Source: Turritopsis dohrnii (lineage: Eukaryota > Cnidaria > Hydrozoa > Anthoathecata > Oceaniidae). From it: a stretch of 64,000 nucleotides of DNA. Shown here piece after piece: positions 46,874-58,500 of this stretch. The stretch spans positions 1 to 64,000 of the forward strand of contig BQMF02000624.1 of assembly GCA_027922465.2 (NCBI GenBank), written 5' to 3'. The notes under the pieces were generated by a model. That model did no database searches, was not told the origin of the DNA, and was given only the letters and a program-made list of their open reading frames with translations. Position 1 is the stretch's first letter, and every line of letters starts with the position of its first letter. The position numbers and the translations under genes were made by a program.

Positions 46874-47225
46874 CTTATCCTCATTGGTGTAAAAATTAAC
46901 GTGATCACCATCCTAAAGATCTAAAGAGCAAGAAATACCATGCACGTCAACCAGCTTACCTTTTGATAGAAGAATTAACGATGAACAAACAGTTTAGAAG
47001 AAACAAAATTTATTTTAATTTTAATTTTTGATAGAAAATAATATGCATCTTTCATGTCAATTTTAAGCATTGCATATTTTTTCAATTCAATTTTCCATCA
47101 CATCAATTCCTATAAAGTTCAGTTCCCATTCACTGATGTCGTTTTTCGCCGATCGTGAAACAATTGAGCGGACTATATTCTATATAGACGACATCAACCT
47201 AAAATTTCCAATGTGAATTACAGGA

Positions 47226-48415
47226 AAAAAACTGTGGCTTCGTGAAATTTTCAAAAAAAGAGAACTCTAAGGAGAATTCTAGCGATTAGTAAAAGACCTT
47301 CAATTATTTGATAGCGTTTATTTTTTCAAAGATTACAGTCAGAGCAATTTGAACTGTTGCTTAGTCGGGTTGGTCCTTTTATCGTGAAATCTTCTCTACG
47401 GCGTTTAACAACATCACCAGCAGAACGACTTATTGTGAGCCTGCGTTATTTAGCTACTGGTGGTGCTCAAGTTCACCGTTGTATCAAGTTATAGAAGTCT
47501 AACGAGAGTATCACGCATTATAAAATCTGGCGATTACGACGATAATATTCGGTTTAATCGTCGTAATCGTCTACTGTGAAGACTTTCGTAATCGTCACAA
47601 TCGTCGTAAACGCCTGGCGATTACGACGATGAAATATCAGAAATTAGTGATTGATTACTAATGAAATATTTGAGAGGGTTACATGGATCCACTATCATCA
47701 AAAGATTAGAGGAACGTTGCTTCTAAGAACTGTACTTGCTTCTAAGAACTGTGGAACTTCCCTTATTGCTAAGGACCCATCTGTGACAAACATGTGATGC
47801 AGGCTCTTAGCAATAATGGGCCTATACATTGTAACTACAAAAAAAATGCTAGCAATGCCCCTTTACGAATTCATAGTTGATATTGGCGCATCAAACAGTG
47901 ATAGCGGTGTGTCACGGTTAAGCCCCCTTGGGTCATGTCATTTAGATTTTTCTGAACTAACAACCTTGCCTCTTTCCTCACGTGTTTGTGGATGGTGAAG
48001 GCTTTGGCCTTCAACAGAATGATTCAGACTATATTCAAAGAAAGCAAATGGAAGTAATCGAATCTGAAAAAAATTTAAATTACAGATTTTCTCGGGCAAG
48101 AAGAACAATTGAAAACACGTTTGGCATATTGCCAGCAAGATTTCGAATTTTTAGACGTCCAATAATTGCTTCAAATCGAAAATGTACAAAACATCACAAA
48201 AGCATGTGTTGGGTTACATAATTTTTTAAATTTAAGAGAACTTCAATATCTACGTCTCGCATGGTTCAATTGAAACTGACTTAAAGGGACTGGCTTCATT
48301 TAATGGCATTCCATCAAGAAATCCAACAATCCTGGCGAAAAATGTTAGGAATCAATTCAAAGACTATTTTAACTCACAGGCTGTTGCTGTACCATGGTAG
48401 AACAATGTTTTAAAT
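47226..48415 (+). pseudogene. Degenerate PIF/Harbinger transposase (HARBI1-like)
   Basis: Plus-strand pieces in several frames align in order with a Harbinger transposase: LWLREIFKKREL, QLFDSVYFFKDYSQSEQFEL, LLSRVGPFIVKSSLRRLTTS, PAERLIVSLRYLATGG, then YEFIVDIGASNSDSGV and VDGEGFGLQ, and finally NLNYRFSRARRTIENTFGIL, PARFRIFRRPIIAS and HNFLNLRELQYLRL. Stops and frameshifts occur throughout, and part of the DDE core is missing. A hairpin-rich insertion at about 47496-47640 interrupts it. This is a dead transposon gene; whether a tamed HARBI1 exists elsewhere cannot be told. Confidence 0.85.
47496..47640. repeat. Hairpin-rich insertion made of GCGATTACGACGAT words
   Basis: GGCGATTACGACGAT occurs twice in direct orientation (47530 and 47617), and the inverse ATCGTCGTAATCGTC or close forms occur three times between them. 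The segment interrupts the Harbinger reading. It looks like a very short fold-back element. Confidence 0.65.
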
Positions 48416-48689
48416 CCAAATTAAAATATGTATACAACATATATAAACATAAGAAACTTTATCAGTTATGAAAAGTTTACAATTTTCCTAAATTTTCCCA
48501 CTTTGGAAAGTTGAATGTAGATAATCTCTTTACAAATGACAAGAGCCATATGACACAAAACGGTAGCAGCATTTGAAAACAAAAAGATCTAAACTTATTC
48601 GCCTGATATTCCCCATGAAACTTTTTCAACCTTTGTATATCTCCTAGGCTTAAGTTACACTGATGGCGTTTACTTTTAAAAAGTGTAAA

Positions 48690-48925
48690 TGGATCTGTTA
48701 CGAAAGTACTTGTTTTATGTCGGACGGACAAATCGATACTTAGGGCTATATAAAAAATAGCACGATTATGATACAATATCGAGCAAACGTTTTTCGAAAA
48801 TATACTAGAATAGACTTTACAAAATTCCAAAACATGATTTCTACAAGGATGATAGTAAAAAAATATTGAAACAAACAGTTATCGTGTCGGATGGACAAAA
48901 TGCTAATACTTTTGTAACAGACCCA
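48690..48925. repeat. Weak inverted repeat pair
   Basis: GATCTGTTACGAAAGTACTT followed by GTCGGACGGACAAA at 48692-48735 is mirrored by GTGTCGGATGGACAAA and ACTTTTGTAACAGACCC at 48884-48924. Probably a decayed MITE. Confidence 0.45.
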
Positions 48926-49250
48926 AATAGGGCTTAACTAAAAAAACACCAGAAACTGATACAAACGAAAGAAATATGCATAATGCGTGAACAGTAACCA
49001 TGGATACGTATTTTATATCAAATACAAGAAACCAAATCGACAAAAATAGAAATACTCACATATACCAAGTTAAAAAAAATTATAAGCTTTTCAAAAATTC
49101 AACTATGAGCCGCTCTCCCGACGAATCTTATCATGGTTATGCTTGGAAGCACAGAACGTTACCAAGACAAAATTATGAAATCATCAGTTTATTTCATGCG
49201 CTGCTTCAAATTGGGTGCAACTGAAGTTCTCCATTGTCTTTTTAATATGA

Positions 49251-49636
49251 TTACCGTATTTCCTCTATTAAACGCCGCTTCGTTTATTACAAATCCCAGT
49301 TTTTGCATGCGGCGTTCGTTAGAGGGCGGCGTTTATTACAAAATGAAAAATGAGATAAAAGCAAACTTAAACAACAATGTCTTCTTATCCTACAAAAAAG
49401 GTTACAAAAGATTGCGTCTTACACAAAAGATTTGTTCACAAAAATGTCAAAGAAGAGCACTACACATACTCTTCTATGTGATGAAAACTTTTATAGCAAT
49501 CAATTACACATCAAATGTTCATCATGCAAACGTGGAAGAATTTGTTGATAGAAAACAAATAAAGCTATTGAACTATTTAAACTAATTCTTGTTTAGCCTG
49601 TTTTCTAATAAACGCCGCTTTTAAAGATGCGGCGGT
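49251..49636. mobile_element. MITE with CCGTATTTCCTCTA end, copy 2
   Basis: The left end (TTACCGTATTTCCTCTATTA) and the interior match copy 1 at 36915-37436. The right end seems truncated after AAAGATGCGGCGG. It keeps the GC-rich words CGCCGC/GCGGCG better than copy 1. Confidence 0.8.
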
Positions 49637-49722
49637 AAAATACTGAAATAATATCAGGAATGTTTTGATAGTTCTTAAAATTCATTATTAGCCTCCATTC
49701 TTTTGTTGCAACTTACGCAGTT

Positions 49723-50746
49723 TCAGAAGGGACCTTCGCAGACTGTAGAGCATAGACTAACTAAGTGCCATTTTGGCCGGAGGAAGAGTAGTTCAAGGGT
49801 GTTTTAATACGGTAATCGCTTTCGCTGCTACCGTAAAACGGTTCTACTATTAACAAAAGATCAGGAACAAGTAAAGGATCGAACAAAACTATTTGTAGCA
49901 AATGATAGGAAACCCAACTTTCTTGTTTCGCCACAGCTACATAAAATAAAAACTAGATAACACAAATGTAAAAACTAAGTTCCAAGCTTATACCTAAGTC
50001 AATATACTGAATCTCTGAATCCATTTTAACGATCTCTCGATTGATGTTTGAAATCTCTTTCAAAAACTTTTTATCAATTTCATTTTCCTCAGATTGTGAT
50101 GGATTCTTTTTTATGGTTTGGATGGTTTCATCATTTGACTGCTTGGATGTGTCAGGTTTCTACGTAATTAATGTATTTGATGTAGTTTACGTTTTGCCAA
50201 ATCCTTTAAGACGAGAAGACATTCCTCTACTACCATAACAATATCAAGTCAATGCTTCTGGAGTGCAGTTTTTAACTACACGATATAGTGGTATTGGGGA
50301 TATCAACAGAATGTTCATTTTTGCTTCTCAGGACGCACTTCAGCTTTTAGCCTGTTCTACTGAATGGTTTTTGCAGATGGGACATTCAAGTTATGCCCAG
50401 AACGTTTTTTCCAAATAAAGCTACTCGATTCATGGTTTGATTAATAATGAATTGATACCATGTATATTCGGAAAGAAAGATATATAGCTGATGCAGAATT
50501 CGCCTTATGTCTACGAATGGTAACTGTTGTATATATTTCAAATGTATTAACTTCCTTTGTTACTGGATGGCGGCTTTCTTCTTCGAGGTTGATAGATTGT
50601 CTTGATGGATAAGGCTGTCTTATTGGTACTTGCTTTGACATCATCGGGGTAGACAGTAACAGCTTTCCAGGTAAAATCCCCGAGTTAGTAGGGATGATGT
50701 CACAAATTCGAGTGTTGAAAAAAAATTCATTCATCCTATCGAGCAT
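49723..50746 (-). CDS. Possible 126-aa coiled-coil protein, three exons
   Basis: Three minus-strand segments with splice-like borders join in phase: 50552-50746 (MLDRMNEFFFNTRICDIIPT ... EEESRHPVTKE, 65 codons), 49994-50159 (KPDTSKQSNDETIQTIKKNP ... KKFLKEISNINREIVKMDSE) and 49723-49742, which adds VCEGPF and a stop. The second exon has a strong heptad pattern. The first donor (GAA|GTTAAT) is weak and exons may be missing. I do not recognise the family. It starts about 500 bp from the end of the gene at 51269 and lies on the same strand. Confidence 0.38.
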
Positions 50747-51268
50747 CAATGCATTTTTAGTTCCTACCTCGAGTAGATGAAGAAAAATTTATTTTGGGTA
50801 ACAGATTATAGGGCAACATTTCCACAGATAAGACAATCTACTCTCGGATATTAACATCTATCTCGCCTCAAGTACCATGGGTGTAGAGAACAATTTTCCC
50901 GGTTACATTTTAAGTAGGCAATAGATAGAAACAATCACAAGAAAATCGCATTTTAATACTTCGTGAAGTTCAACAAAATATACATCGAAAACAAACTAGG
51001 TACATCGCAACAGAACATCAAAGTAAAATATTAAGAGAAGAGAAGAGAAGGGAAGAGAAAAAACCAAATTCATTACTTTGTAACTAAAAAACAACAAACA
51101 AAGTCACGTGACGTAAAGTTTTGCTTAACAAAAGACAAGCAACAAGTAAAATGAAGGAACAAAGGAAAAATTTAAGAAAACTAAATGTATTGAAAAAAAT
51201 TTAACTAAACCAATTTTTCAAGATAAATCATCTACAATTATCTACAACGCAACGAACTTGCTGAAGAT

Positions 51269-54200
51269 TTAAGTAGAATGTCTTTTTCTTAAAAATTTCT
51301 CAAACTGACGATTGAGAAGGTCGTATTGTTTATCAAGTAGCTCGCGACGCTCTTCATAATCTTTTTTCATTCCACGCCATTCTTCTTCATGACTGTCGGA
51401 AAATGATGACGAATGACGATTTTGCTGACGTGTTATTTCACCAGATTGTTCACTGTCAAGTTTATCCAAGTTTATCCAACCATCTTCATCTTTTATCAAC
51501 TTTTCGTCTTTCTCGTCCATTTTTTTCATCTTGACCAGTGGATCTTTTTTAGCTGGTATTTTGGTTTGGACTGGGTCTTGCGTTTCAGCAACTTTTTCGT
51601 CGTTTATTTCGACAACTCTTACTATCGGATCTTTCGTTTCTGATTTCACATCTTTAAGATCTTTCATTACGCTCTTCTCCGCTTCGTCTTTCTTTTCGTC
51701 GTTCACTGCTGTCGTTTCGTCTTTTTTTTCGTCGTTCACTGCTATTTCAGGTTCGGCATCATCTTTAGTATCGTGAAACAAATTTTCGTATTTGGAATCA
51801 CTGGTGTCAGCAATGCTAGAACTTGCGTCGATAACTTTCACCAATGGATCTGCCACTAGTTCTTTTGATTGAGTGCTGTCGCTTTTTGCAACTTTTTCGT
51901 CAGATACTTTTTCGTCAGAGACTTTTTCGTCAGAGACTTTTTCGTCAGAGACTTTTGCGTCTTTCATCGCGACTTTGACGTCACTCTCAGGACCAACTTT
52001 CTCAACTTCTTCAGGGAGCTTTGCCAAACCGTCGTCCTTTCTTTCATCGGAGACTTTTGCGTCAGAGACTTTTGCGTCAGAGACCTTTGCGTCAGAGACC
52101 TTTGCGTCAGAGACCTTTGCGTCAGAGACCTTTGCGTCAGAGACCTTTGCGTCAGAGACCTTTGCATCAGAGACCTTTGCATCGGACACCTTTGCATCGG
52201 ACACCTTTGCATCGGACACCTTTGCATCGGACACCTTTGCATCGGACACCTTTGCGTCGGACACCTTTGCGTCGGACACCTTTGCGTCGGACACCTTTGC
52301 GTCGGACACCTTTGCGTCGGACACCTTTGCGTCGGAGACTTTCGCGTCGGAGACTTTTGCGTCGGAGACCTTTGAATCAGAGACCTTTGCATCAGAGACC
52401 TTTGCATCAGAGACCTTTGCATCGGACACCTTTGCATCGGACACCTTTGCGTCGGACACCTTTGCGTCGGACACCTTTGCGTCGGAGACTTTCGCGTCGG
52501 AGACTTTCGCGTCGGAGACTTTTGCGTCGGAGACTTTTGCGTCGGAGACTTTTGCGTCGGAGACTTTTGCGTCGGAGACTTTTGCGTCGGAGACTTTTGC
52601 GTCGGAGACTTTTGCGTCGGAGACTTTTGCGTCTTTGATCTCGACTTTGACGTCACTCGCAGGACCAACTTTCTCAACTTCTTCAGGGAGCTTTGCCAAA
52701 CCGTCGTCCTTTTTCTCAGCAACTTTTTCGTCAGCTAACTTTCGAAGGGATTGATCTTGTTTTCCGGAAATTCTTTCAAGGTCATTGTCGAGTTTATCTG
52801 AGTTCTTCATACCAGAGAAGTCACGGAATCTGCGTTCGTCGTCATATCGATGATACCTTTCTGACTCGTATCTTCTGTAGTCATCGAAAGAAGGGTAGTG
52901 ATAGGATGGATATCGATACCCATCTTCGAAATCCCTGTGAGCTGAGCGAAACCTGTATGGATCGCGGTATTCATCTCTTTGATATTCAGGAAATCGATAG
53001 GTACGTCTATCATCTTTGTATACTCTTTGTCTGAAACGCTCTTGCAAGTCGGAAGACTTTTTAGCAGCATCACTTCTAGATGCTGTTTCGTCTATCACTT
53101 TTTCGTCAGATACTTTTGCGTCTTTCATCTCGACTTTGACGTCACTCTCAGGACCAACTTTTTCAACTTCTTCAGGGAGCTTTGCCAAGCCGTCCTCCTT
53201 TCTTTCATCAGATACCTTTGCGTCAGATACTTTAGCGTCAGATACCTTTGCGTCAGATACTTTAGCGTCAGATACTTTAGCGTCAGATACTTTAGCGTCA
53301 GATACTTTAGCGTCAGATACTTTTGCGTCAGATACTTTTGCGTCAGATACTTTTGCGTCAGATACTTTTGCGTCAGATACTTTTGCGTCAGATACCTTTG
53401 CGTCAGATACCTTAGCGTCAGATACCTTAGCGTCAGATACTTTAGCGTCAGATACTTTAGCGTCAGATACTTTAGCGTCAGATACTTTAGCGTCAGATAC
53501 TTTAGCGTCAGATACTTTTGCGTCAGATACTTTTGCGTCAGATACTTTTGCGTCAGATACTTTTGCGTCAGATACTTTTGCGTCAGATACTTTCTCGACC
53601 TTGAGGAGATCTCCTCTAGGCGGGGATGGGTCTTCTTTCTCAGCAATTTTTTCGTCAGACACTTTTTCAACTTCTTCAGGGAGTTCTGGAGGATCTCTTC
53701 TGGTTGGGACTGGATCAGCTACTTCTTCGACCTTTACGAGAGGATCTCTTCTAGTCGGGACTGGATCTTCTTTCTGAGCAGTTTTTTCGTCTGACACTTT
53801 TTCGACAGGATCTCTTCTATTTGGTATCGGCGAATCTGACTTTAGCCTGTCATCTTCTGGAATGCGTTCATTCCTTGAAGGCAATCTCTGCTCACGGAAA
53901 GAACGTTCATCGTATCTCCGCGCACCTCTTTCATATCCATCGTCAAACCTGTAACCAAGATCGCGGTATCGGTCTTCAGGATACCTTCGGTAATTATCAA
54001 AATTCAATGAACTCCTCAACTTGTATCTGTACGGTCTTTCTTCAAAACGAGCATAATCTCTTTGGTATGGGTTGTAACCTCGTCGGTATCCGTCGTAATT
54101 TTGCCGATACTCATCATAATTTCGTCGAACATCTCGAGAATCGTCTTTAAATTCTAAAAGTAACAAAAAATTGTTAAGCAGGCAATGAGGTATCCAGAAA

Positions 54201-54348
54201 GAAATGTCGGTAACCATTTTTTTCTATTATTTCTACATTCATAGAAACAAAATCCTTTCAAAGAAGATAACTTACCTCTACGGCTTGGCTCTTGTTCCAG
54301 AGCAGTGGATATCGCTAAAAAGTAGACGAATACCAAGATTTGAAACAT
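51269..54348 (-). CDS. Secreted, cysteine-free, highly repetitive protein (about 64 KVSDA units)
   Basis: Two exons: 54276-54348 and 51269-54153, joined in phase, 2958 nt, 985 aa. Exon 1 is almost entirely a signal peptide (MFQILVFVYFLAISTA, then LEQEPSRR). Next comes a Tyr/Arg-rich block (YDEYRQNYDGYRRGYNPYQR), linkers with (V/I)P(T/N)RRDP repeats, and a first array of about 25 KVSDA pentads (DNA 53209-53590). A second Tyr/Arg-rich block follows (FEDGYRYPSYHYPSFDDYRR), then a second array of about 39 units (52045-52633), Lys/Glu/Asp-rich spacers, and a basic, coiled-coil-like tail (YEERRELLDKQYDLLNRQFE) ending FLRKRHST. A spacer containing DGLAKLPEEVEKVG occurs three times. I see no cysteine after the signal peptide, no enzyme motif and no membrane anchor. 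Nearly the whole mature chain should be disordered and strongly charged. The family is not recognised; an extracellular matrix, capsule or tube-like structural role is a guess. Confidence 0.85.
52045..52633. repeat. 15-bp coding minisatellite, array 2 (about 39 units)
   Basis: Tandem 15-mers of the type GTCGGACACCTTTGC / GTCGGAGACTTTTGC (plus strand). Variants are arranged in runs, with blocks of GACACC, GAGACC and GAGACT units. One unit near 52371 has GAATCAG, giving KVSDS instead of KVSDA. Confidence 0.95.
53209..53590. repeat. 15-bp coding minisatellite, array 1 (about 25 units)
   Basis: Tandem 15-mers GTCAGATACTTTTGC, GTCAGATACTTTAGC and GTCAGATACCTTTGC, again grouped in blocks. The codon choice differs from array 2 (GATAC against GACACC/GAGAC), so each array has homogenised separately. 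Confidence 0.95.
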
Positions 54349-55595
54349 TACTGCAGTCAATCAAATCTATCGATGCTTTTTGAAATAAGCATACAAACTC
54401 GATAGCACAGTAGTCAACATCAGCTACAAATGCTTTCCGCCTGATTGCATCTCATTAAAAGAAAATACTTCAAATAATGAATATAGTAAGCCTCATTATT
54501 TTTACAAAAAGAAACTTTCTTTACGGATTCAAACATAGTAATTGAATTTAATTAAATCATTAAACATTTGTCGTTCAGCTCATAGCACAAACATAATGGA
54601 GATTTTACAAAATCTCAGAAACATAATTGAGAAAATTATGGAATGGAACGACTCAACTGTTGCAGGGCGCAAGTTCGCCCACCGCCCAGCTTGAACTCGA
54701 TTCATCAAAAAATATGTTTTCTATGAAAGAAACTACAGATCTTCCGGTTTAAACAGAAATTCGGGAAAGGTTAATTGTACAGCACGAACAGATCATGAGA
54801 ATTCATTAGCTCTCCACACTAATCAGCAAAAAAAGAACGACTTATCAATCAAAAATATTATAATATTTATAAAACATTATATAAATAAATAAGAAATATT
54901 TGACAGAAAGCACTGACGGATACAGCGTATGTCAAGCACTTGTGGAGAAGCGCATTAACATGATTTGTGAATTCAATTTATATTACCGTTATTATTTATG
55001 GTTAAATTGCTAACACTCTCCCACACAAATTGCGACTGCCCCTCTAGATCCGCCACTGGAATAAAATACTACACATTCGATCTCAACGATGCTTGTGTGA
55101 ATAACACCTTGATTTTGTTCTCTATCAATCGCTTGGGAAATAAATTTCTGTCACTATCCTCATTTGCGATCATGTTTGACAAATTGTCGAATTCCGAGAT
55201 CACATTCCGACGAAAAACAACAAATATGGCGGCAATTAGCAGATTTCAATAAACAAAACTGCTTTATGTTTTCCGTGTGTTGATGCAGAGTACTTTTAGA
55301 TGTAAAAGGTTATCTTTTAACCTTTTAATCTAATCTATCTTTTAAATATTATTAGATGAAATTGGGTGCGATCCAAAATTGTCATCTGAATACATTTTGC
55401 GTGTAAGTTACGAAACTAATATTTCCATAAGTTTATTGTTCATAGATGACTCCTTGATTGCGACGTAGAATATATAGTTTAGAAAATGGTTATTTTTACT
55501 CGATAAGGCTATCTTATATTGATACATCGTTGATAACATGTTTTTGACATCACGTTTGTGAGTACATTGATGCACACATAATAGTCATAGAAAAA
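54349..55595. other. Intergenic region between the repetitive-protein gene and CRBN
   Basis: The part just above 54348 should hold the promoter of the minus-strand secreted-protein gene; no TATA box can be fixed with confidence. The single transposon end CCTCTAGATCCGCCACTG near 55039-55056 matches the ends of the 49-bp element at 37347. No gene is supported. Confidence 0.5.
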
Positions 55596-58500
55596 TCATA
55601 TATTCGATTCGTATTGTACAGTATTTACAACAGGGAGGTCTGGTGACGAGTTTGCTGACGAGACATCTCGTTGTTTGTGCACCTTCACACTGTCTGCTTC
55701 AAGCGTACTATCCTTATATACAGGACGTAGAGAAGTTCTAGTTAGTCCCCAAAATTTCGTTGGACTTAGTCCTTTCTTGGCAGCGGTAAACTTCCAGCCC
55801 ATGTGATCACGACACTGCTTGCATTCAATAATCGTCCAAGCATACCTAAACAACAAGGAGAATTCAACAACTTTTTTACCAATCCTAAACGCTCAACATC
55901 AAGCACCACACACGATACTAATGTACTGGTGACGAACTTGATATAATGGAAACCTTCCAAATCATTTCTAGAAAAGGTGATTATTTGATGTTTGACAATT
56001 AGGTAAAATATTGGCCAACCACTAACGCTAAAAACAGATCATAAAGGATTTAGTGAAGACGTGCGTACCCTGGGAACCAGCTGTATTCCGTGTGTGCGGT
56101 CCCGTGTAGTCTTACATTCTTTGCTTTATAAAACGTCAAAGTTTCGTGGACATGTCCGGTAGGGTTGACGTACGCAGCCATAGGACCTCTTCTGGATAGA
56201 CTAGAAAAGTGAAATACATCGCACTCACGTCATATAGTTTAGTAGCGGTTTTTAAGGACGATGTTTTGACGCTTATTTGGGTCTCAAACCACAAGTAATT
56301 TCGAAGTGAAAAGTACCACTTAAATTTGAACTAACCAACTGGAGATTTTAACTTCAATGCGCCAAACAAATACTTCTACGCTGACAGTAAACAGTTTTGG
56401 TTCATATCAGCAAGGTTTAAATCAAGCCTTATTTGTTTGAGTCAGTGAGGGTAAGGTCACAGATCATGCCTAGTTCTTCCAGAACATTTTAAAAAACTTT
56501 TAACGGATAAGATTAGCTGGTTACTCAGTGGGAAAACCAGAGATGATTATGCATTATGGGATAAATGAGAAAACCATTAAAAATATCCAACTCACTGAAG
56601 CGAGACCAATTTGACAAATAAATAAAATGTTTAGGAAGAATATAGATCAGTATGGAGGTTGAGTTTGGTAATCTAAGATTTTTAAGATTTACAATTTTTA
56701 ATTTGCTGTCGGTAGTAGTAGTTAATTTACCGAACACAAGTTTACCGAACACAAGTTTAGCAAACTAGCTTTTCTTGTTATCTGACAAGCCATAAATTTG
56801 AATTCAATGCGGTTTAAGTGGTTTCTCGCAATGATTGATGGTATTCGAAAACAACTGATAACGACCAGGCAAACATTTTTTATTGTGATTTTCAAACAAA
56901 AGACATGAAAATAATGTTTTTACCTGAAAAGATCATTCTTATCAGCTATATGAGTTTCACAGGAGCCACACGCTAATGTCGTCCCACACTAAATGTGAAA
57001 TGTTCAGTTATTTGATAGAAGCCTTACAGAGGAATAGATATTTACAAGTACCGATCCAGATTTCCGATTTTCCACTGATTCAAGTCACGACCAGCTGGTC
57101 ATAAGAGGCGGACACTTTCCCGTAACCTATCGGAACATATCGAATAACTAGGGTTTCACCGATTGTACTAAGATAAGAAATACAATACAGTTATCTCCAT
57201 AATAAATCATACAACTACCACAATGCAGGCTGTCAAAGTCATGTATGTCATAAAAAATGGGGAAAAAAAGAAAACAATTTTGAAAAAAAAATGAAAAAAA
57301 TAACAATTTTAAAAAATAAAATGGCCAAAAATGACACTTCTTTGACTATTTCAAATATTTTTCTTCACAATGTGATATATTAATACGATTTTATGTGGAA
57401 AAGCAAAAGTAATGAACGGTAGCACGAAGATGAAATAGCATAATAGTATAATTCCAAACACAATGAAACCTGGTAAATCCGAAACATCTGTAGGACACTT
57501 CTTGATAAAGTAATTATTATTCAGATAGTAAGGAATGGGAAAAAAAATTTTCAGAGTCATGTTGATATTTCTATTCGAAATTGTATATTTGAAAATGTTC
57601 CAAAGAATGAAAATATATTCCAGCAACTAAACACTTTCTGTACAATTTTATTCTTTCTCAAAATCTTTTAACAAACCGAACAAACAACAAGAACATTCAA
57701 GAAAAGATAAACTAAATGTTCCTGAAACTCATATCCTTTTGTAACTCATCACGAATTCGTCAAAAGCACACTTGCTTTTAGATCTTATTTCAGTTCGGAT
57801 CCCTTCCTGTAGTAGTCTCATCTACTGACCATTTTACACAAGCCATGGACCGATACCATCTTGCTCTATTTCACCATCTTGTTCTATTTCAACACTAATT
57901 CTGTTAACAAGTACTAAAAAAACTTTTAAGTTTTAACTACACAAACAAGACTATTGACTCAAGTTAAGCTCCACACAAATGACAGAACACATTCTTATGT
58001 TTTATTCCTTACTATTATACAGGGAAACTGATACAAGTTTTCTGACAAAAGAATGAAAAAAAATGACAATTTTGGTGAAAAAAAATGAAAGAAATGACAA
58101 AATCATAGAAGAAAAAAAAAATGATGCAGTTGACAGCCTGTTGTCAATACTTACTTTTGGTTTACTTTAACCCTGATTTTTTCTCATTGCATTGTGGGAG
58201 TTTCTCATTGCATTGTGGTAGTTGTATGACTCAAACGATCGGACAATCTATTATCTTTGTGATCTCTATCGATCCGAAGCTGAGAAACCATAAGGTGTAA
58301 ACAAACATAGTTTCTGGTAGGCTTTTATCAGTACGCGTTAAGGATGCCTTTCCATTGGTTATAGAAAAGGGACTTGACAGGTAATAGCAATCTTCGTTGG
58401 CTGTGGAGTAACATTTTAATACCACGACATTTTATATTGCTTTTAAAATTCTTTTGGTTTCGATTTGTCGAATGGAGAACCGGCTTAACACTTCAGTTGA

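Noticed and set aside
52045..53590. Regular direct repeats that could be mistaken for a CRISPR array
   Set aside because: The 15-bp units are contiguous with no spacers and encode a protein; the genome is eukaryotic.
51869..53794. Long plus-strand frames of 109-293 codons opposite the repetitive gene (TFASETFASE-like and VRYFCVRYF-like repeats)
   Set aside because: They are mirror frames of the 15-bp tandem repeat, have no signal or start context, and the minus-strand frame has a signal-peptide exon, matching splice phases and non-repeat domains.
54348..54360. Start of the repetitive protein upstream at 54360
   Set aside because: The codon at 54360 is TTG; the first ATG in frame is at 54348 and gives a good signal peptide.
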